Source of the DNA: Bacteroidia bacterium
GTDB lineage: Bacteria > Bacteroidota > Bacteroidia > UKL13-3
Assembly (NCBI GenBank): GCA_019454865.1
Contig: JACFNJ010000091.1
Location: 1-9,608, forward strand
DNA length: 9,608 bases
Direction: 5' to 3'
Notes under the pieces: model-generated
Told to the model about the DNA's origin: nothing
Database searches by the model: none
What the model saw: the letters and a program-made list of their open reading frames with translations, nothing else
Part shown: in pieces, positions 5,521 through 9,608 of the stretch
Position numbering within the stretch: the first letter of the stretch is position 1
How the letters are laid out: every line of letters begins with the position of its first letter
Program-made: the position numbers and the translations under genes

Positions 5521-5589
5521 TCACAACTTGAATGAATTGTTAAAACATCGTGCATAACCTGCATCTACGTAATATTATACTTGCGCCTT

Positions 5590-7722
5590 ATGCAACAAAA
5601 TATTTACATTATTTCGCTATTAGCAAACACCTTAGGATTATCTGTAAATCAAGTAAAAGCAACTGTAAATTTATTGGATGACGGAAGTACAATACCTTTT
5701 ATTTCAAGGTACAGAAAAGAAATTACCGGAAATTTGGATGAGGTAGAAATTGATAAAATTAAAACTGGTATTGAGCGACTTCGGGATATAGAACAAAGGA
5801 AAGTTACCATATTAACAACAATTGAAGAACAAGGTAAATTAACTGACGAACTACGTAAACGAATAGAAGATTGTTGGGATATTAATGTTTTGGAGGATAT
5901 TTATTTGCCATATAAGCCTAAGCGTAAAACCCGTGCTACCATTGCTCGCGAGCGTGGTTTAGAGCCACTTGCATTATGGCTTTTGCAAGAACATGACAGC
6001 GATGTGTTTATTGAAGCAGCAAAGTATTTGACGGATGTAATTACCGATGAAGATATGGCATTGGAAGGAGCACGCGATATTATTGCCGAAATGATTAATG
6101 AGAACGTAGCTGCTCGTTCTGCAATTCGGAATGCTTTTGAGAAAAATGCCAACATAATTTCCACAGTTTATAAAAGCAAAAAAGAGGAGGCAATTAAATT
6201 TAGCGATTATTTTGATTTCTCAGAGCCATTAAAAAAATGTCCTTCACACCGTGTTTTGGCAGTATTTAGAGGAGAAGATGAAGGATTTTTGAAGGTAAAG
6301 ATTGAAATAGAAATTGATCACGCATTGAATATTTTAGATAAATTATTTTTAAAAAAAGATACCCAAGCAAGTGGGCATTTAGCTGAAGCATTAGAGGATT
6401 GTTACGATAGATTGCTGGCACCAAGTATGGAAAATGAATTCAGAAACATAGCCAAACAACGTGCTGATGACGAAGCTATACGTGTGTTTAGTGAAAACTT
6501 GAGGCAGTTGCTTTTGTCAGCCCCGTTGGGTAATGTGTCTATTTTGGGTATCGATCCGGGTTATAGAAGTGGGTGCAAAATTGTTTGTTTAAATGATGAA
6601 GGAAAACTTTTGCATGATGATGTAATTTATCCGCACGAGCCGCAAAAAGAAAAAGATGAAGCAATAAATAAGCTTTATTCATTGGTGAAAAAGTTTAACA
6701 TTCAAGCAATATCAATAGGAAATGGAACAGCGGGCAGAGAAACTGAAACGTTAGTTCGGGAGATTGCATTTTCTCATCCGGTTCAAATTTATGTTGTAAA
6801 CGAAAGTGGTGCATCGGTTTATTCCGCTTCTGAAATTGCACGTAATGAATTTCCTGATAAAGATGTAACCGTGCGTGGTGCAGTATCTATTGGCAGGCGT
6901 TTAAGCGACCCTTTAGCTGAGTTGGTTAAAATTGATCCTAAGTCAATTGGAGTGGGGCAGTATCAGCACGATGTTGATCAAAATAAATTGAAGAAAAGCT
7001 TGGATACTGTTGTTGAAAGTTGTGTAAACCAAGTTGGTGTTAATTTAAACTCGGCAAGTGTAAGTTTACTTACTTATGTTTCCGGTTTAGGCCCACAATT
7101 GGCAACTAATATTGTAAAGTATCGTGATGATAATGGTGCTTTTAAATCGCGTAAAGAGTTGAAAAAAGTGGCACGTTTGGGCGAAAAAGCTTTTGAGCAA
7201 TGTGCAGGATTTTTACGAATACCAAATGCAAAAAATATTTTGGATAATAGTGCTGTTCATCCGGAAAGCTATGCTATTGTTGAACAAATGGCTAAGGATT
7301 TAGCATGTGAAGTTGAAGATCTGGTTAAAAATGTAGAATTACGTAAGAAAATATCTCCTCAAAAATATGTAACCGAGCAAACAGGTTTATTAACTATAAA
7401 CGATATTTTAAAAGAACTTGCAAAACCGGGCAGAGACCCACGTGAACAACTAAAACCGTTTGAATTTGCAGATGTGAAAAAGCCGGAAGATTTAACAATT
7501 GGTATGGTGCTTCCGGGTATAGTAACTAATATTACTAATTTTGGATGTTTTGTTGATATTGGTGTAAAGCAAGATGGACTTGTGCATGTGTCTCAAATGG
7601 CTGATAGATATGTTAGCAATCCAAACGAAATTGTAAAATTACAACAACACGTAAAAGTAAAAGTTACCGAAGTGGACTTAATACGAAAACGAATTGCATT
7701 AAGTATGAAAATTGGCGATTAA
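5590..7722 (+). CDS. tex: Tex, S1 RNA-binding transcription accessory protein
   Basis: Tex is a cytosolic nucleic-acid-binding protein related to eukaryotic Spt6 and linked to transcription. This 710-residue protein shows the full domain order: an N-terminal helical/HTH region with the family signature STIPFISRYRKEITGNLDE; a central helical region; a YqgF-like RNase H-fold domain starting at ILGIDPGYRSG (from about 318); a helix-hairpin-helix pair with LTYVSGLGPQLATNIVKYRD and the RKELKKVARLGEKAFEQCAGFLRI segment (about 468-545); and a C-terminal S1 domain (about 635-707) with GIVTNITNFGCFVDIGVKQD and DGLVHVSQM. It is somewhat shorter than proteobacterial Tex, and nothing appears missing. The ATG at 5590 is preferred over a TTG three codons earlier. 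A strong terminator lies 70 bases before the start, so its promoter must lie in 5514-5589 unless the terminator acts as an attenuator. radA follows 44 bases downstream. Confidence 0.97.
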   Translation: MQQNIYIISLLANTLGLSVNQVKATVNLLDDGSTIPFISRYRKEITGNLDEVEIDKIKTGIERLRDIEQRKVTILTTIEEQGKLTDELRKRIEDCWDINVLEDIYLPYKPKRKTRATIARERGLEPLALWLLQEHDSDVFIEAAKYLTDVITDEDMALEGARDIIAEMINENVAARSAIRNAFEKNANIISTVYKSKKEEAIKFSDYFDFSEPLKKCPSHRVLAVFRGEDEGFLKVKIEIEIDHALNILDKLFLKKDTQASGHLAEALEDCYDRLLAPSMENEFRNIAKQRADDEAIRVFSENLRQLLLSAPLGNVSILGIDPGYRSGCKIVCLNDEGKLLHDDVIYPHEPQKEKDEAINKLYSLVKKFNIQAISIGNGTAGRETETLVREIAFSHPVQIYVVNESGASVYSASEIARNEFPDKDVTVRGAVSIGRRLSDPLAELVKIDPKSIGVGQYQHDVDQNKLKKSLDTVVESCVNQVGVNLNSASVSLLTYVSGLGPQLATNIVKYRDDNGAFKSRKELKKVARLGEKAFEQCAGFLRIPNAKNILDNSAVHPESYAIVEQMAKDLACEVEDLVKNVELRKKISPQKYVTEQTGLLTINDILKELAKPGRDPREQLKPFEFADVKKPEDLTIGMVLPGIVTNITNFGCFVDIGVKQDGLVHVSQMADRYVSNPNEIVKLQQHVKVKVTEVDLIRKRIALSMKIGD

Positions 7723-7766
7723 TATTTACTTTGGTTAAAATTTTCGCAGATTATTGAACTATTGAA

Positions 7767-9134
7767 ATGGCAAAAACACAAACAACATTTTATTGTAAAA
7801 ATTGTGGAGCAACATCAGCAAAATGGGTGGGTAAATGCAATAGCTGCGGTGAGTGGAATACATATATTGAAGAACTTGTACAGAAAGAGAAAACAGCATA
7901 TACAAAAACCTGGAAACAAGAAAACGCAAAAACAATATTAAAGCCTATTCAGATAGGAGAGATTGAACAAAGCACACAGATACGATATACTGTGAACGAT
8001 GAAGAATTATCAAGAGTGCTTGGTGGTGGAATAGTACCCGGAAGCGTTATCTTAATTGGCGGTGAACCGGGGATTGGGAAATCAACATTGATGCTACAAA
8101 TAGCTTTACAGTTTACCAATAAAAAAGTATTATACATCAGTGGCGAAGAGAGTGAATCGCAAATTAAAATGCGTGCTGAACGACTTCCATACCAAAACAA
8201 TTCTTGTTATTTATTTACAGAAATTTCAACACAACGCATTGGGAAAGCTTTGCAAGAATTAGAACCTGATATTGTAATTGTAGATTCCATTCAAACGTTG
8301 CAAAGTGAATTGTTAGATAGCACACCCGGCAGTATATCACAAATAAAAGAAACAGCAGGAGACTTAATTCGATTTGCAAAAGAAACCGGAACTCCTGTAT
8401 TTCTAATTGGTCATATAACCAAAGACGGAACCTTAGCCGGTCCCAAATTATTAGAACACATGGTTGATACAGTTTTGCAATTTGAAGGCGATAGAAATCA
8501 TGTGTATCGCATATTGCGAACTACTAAAAATAGATTTGGCAGTACAAGCGAAATTGGTATATATGAAATGCAAGGTGTAGGACTTCGCGAGGTTAAAAAT
8601 CCTTCCGAAATACTAATTTCACAACGTGACGAAACCTTGAGTGGTATTGCTATTAGTGCCACAATTGAAGGGGTTAGACCATTGTTAATAGAAACCCAAG
8701 CTTTAGTTAGCACAGCTGCTTATGGTACACCTCAGCGCAACAGCAATGGCTATGATGCAAAACGATTAAATATGTTACTGGCAGTGCTTGAAAAAAAATG
8801 CGGACTGCGGATGGGTGTGCAAGATGTGTTTATCAATATTACCGGAGGACTACGCATAGAAGACCCCGGAATTGACCTGGGTATTGTTGCTGCAATTGTT
8901 AGTAGTTATAATAACATTCCGCTCGACTCAAAAATTGCTTTTATTGGTGAAGTGGGTTTGAGTGGTGAAATACGCGCTGTTAATCGAATTGAACAACGTT
9001 TGGCAGAGGCTGCAAAATTAGGCTTTACTACTGCATATATAAGTAAGTACAATAAACTGCAAACAAATAAATCCGGTTTAAAAATTATTGAAGTAAGTAT
9101 GTTGGAAAGCTTTTTTAACTTACTTTTTGGATAA
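7767..9134 (+). CDS. radA: DNA repair protein RadA
   Basis: RadA is a DnaB-like, RecA-fold ATPase that drives branch migration in recombinational repair. The 455-residue protein is complete. It has an N-terminal zinc finger (C10, C13, C24, C27 in CKNCG...CNSCGEW), Walker A GGEPGIGKST (98-107), Walker B ending at D173 in DIVIVDS, the RadA-specific KNRFG motif (254-258), and a C-terminal Lon-protease-like domain (about 285-455) with ITGGLRIEDPGIDLGIVAAI and IAFIGEVGLSGEIRAV. The latter domain has no proteolytic role in RadA and is a scaffold for DNA binding and hexamers. The ATG at 7767 directly precedes the zinc finger. There is no terminator between tex and radA, so they are likely co-transcribed. 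The gene ends 11 bases from the convergent fdhD stop. Confidence 0.98.
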   Translation: MAKTQTTFYCKNCGATSAKWVGKCNSCGEWNTYIEELVQKEKTAYTKTWKQENAKTILKPIQIGEIEQSTQIRYTVNDEELSRVLGGGIVPGSVILIGGEPGIGKSTLMLQIALQFTNKKVLYISGEESESQIKMRAERLPYQNNSCYLFTEISTQRIGKALQELEPDIVIVDSIQTLQSELLDSTPGSISQIKETAGDLIRFAKETGTPVFLIGHITKDGTLAGPKLLEHMVDTVLQFEGDRNHVYRILRTTKNRFGSTSEIGIYEMQGVGLREVKNPSEILISQRDETLSGIAISATIEGVRPLLIETQALVSTAAYGTPQRNSNGYDAKRLNMLLAVLEKKCGLRMGVQDVFINITGGLRIEDPGIDLGIVAAIVSSYNNIPLDSKIAFIGEVGLSGEIRAVNRIEQRLAEAAKLGFTTAYISKYNKLQTNKSGLKIIEVSMLESFFNLLFG

Positions 9135-9145
9135 TGTTATTTAAT

Positions 9146-9608
9146 TTATTGGTTAATTCTTTCCGAGTTTGAATAAATATTCATTCTGTTTTCTTTAAGA
9201 AAACCTACAAGTGTAATTCCAAATTCTTGTGCAGTAGAAACAGCCAAACTACTTGGAGCACCAATAGCACATGCAATAGGAATTGCAGCCATTGCCGCCT
9301 TTTGAATCAACTCAAAACTAGCCCTGCCACTTAATAATACTATACAATCCGAAAGATTAATTGAATCGGTAGAAAGAGCAGCACCAATTAATTTATCAAA
9401 AGCATTGTGCCTGCCTACATCTTCTCTTAACAATAATAGATTCCCTTTGCTGTCAAATAAACCACAGGCATGTATCCCACCCGTATGTTTAAATACGGTT
9501 TGTTTATTCTTCAATATTTCAGGTAAACTGCAAAGCAAAGTAGATGAAACAGAAAGTTTATTGTTTGTTGTATCTGTTGAACAAACTGTTTTTATTGCCT
9601 CAATACTT
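9146..9608 (-). CDS. fdhD: FdhD, formate dehydrogenase accessory sulfurtransferase (3' part, cut by window edge)
   Basis: FdhD passes sulfur from a cysteine desulfurase to the molybdenum cofactor of formate dehydrogenase, which activates that enzyme. The frame is open from the right edge to the stop at 9146-9148, giving about 154 C-terminal residues starting at SIEAIKTVCS. Conserved family segments are KHTGGIHACGLFD, LLREDVGRHNAFDKLIG, IVLLSGRASFELIQKAAMAAIPI, IGAPSSLAVSTAQEFGITLVGFL and the ending NIYSNSERI. The visible sequence starts where homologues have just passed the catalytic CGxCG motif, so the active cysteines should lie a few codons beyond 9608. The first start-like codon in the window (TTG at 9538) is internal and is not the true start. 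The gene converges on radA, and no formate dehydrogenase genes are within the window. Confidence 0.94.
   Translation of the reverse strand, partial: SIEAIKTVCSTDTTNNKLSVSSTLLCSLPEILKNKQTVFKHTGGIHACGLFDSKGNLLLLREDVGRHNAFDKLIGAALSTDSINLSDCIVLLSGRASFELIQKAAMAAIPIACAIGAPSSLAVSTAQEFGITLVGFLKENRMNIYSNSERINQ

Noticed and set aside
5576..5583. TATACTTG as a -7 promoter element for tex
   Set aside because: It would put the transcript start at the start codon itself, and no TTTG element is found about 20 bases upstream.

Overview
The window looks like an ordinary chromosomal segment of a member of the Bacteroidota. The evidence is AT-rich DNA, start sites without a Shine-Dalgarno sequence but with A-rich leaders, promoter-like elements of the TTTG / TAnnTTTG type, and Bacteroidota-style versions of an ECF sigma factor, a cysteine-rich family 9 glycosyltransferase, a DUF4256 protein and a LemA/TPM cluster. 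The sequence does not allow a genus call. No rRNA, tRNA, CRISPR array, insertion sequence or prophage gene was seen, and the longest stretch without a gene is 194 bases (5396-5589).

Left part (1-1128, + strand): a two-gene pterin operon. A 6-pyruvoyl-tetrahydropterin synthase family enzyme overlaps the GTP cyclohydrolase I gene folE by 14 bases. FolE makes dihydroneopterin triphosphate and its partner uses that compound. The partner has the C-x5-HGH active-site spacing of the animal-type (tetrahydrobiopterin-forming) enzymes, not the CxxxHGH of QueD.

1173-2833 (- strand): a family 9 glycosyltransferase with cysteine clusters at both ends, followed 38 bases downstream by a DUF4256 protein of unknown function. 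A good promoter candidate lies upstream of the glycosyltransferase.

2976-4825 (+ strand): lemA, a small cytosolic TPM-domain protein and a secreted, membrane-anchored TPM protein with a glycine-rich tail (YgcG type). This looks like a cell-envelope module. A 15-bp perfect hairpin lies between lemA and the first TPM gene.

4841-5395 (- strand): a lone ECF sigma factor that appears to start with TTG. It is convergent with the TPM operon, with only 15 bases between the two stop codons and no terminator there. The first strong + strand terminator (5480-5520) lies beyond the sigma gene, so readthrough from the TPM operon would be antisense to it.

5590-9134 (+ strand): tex (RNA-binding transcription accessory factor) and radA (branch-migration ATPase in recombination), probably co-transcribed. 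They converge on the 3' part of fdhD, the formate dehydrogenase sulfurtransferase, which runs off the right edge just after the expected position of its catalytic CxxC motif.

I found no clear novel defence or mobile system. The points most worth a second look are the possible antisense control of the sigma factor, the animal-type pterin synthase beside folE, and the cysteine clusters of the glycosyltransferase.
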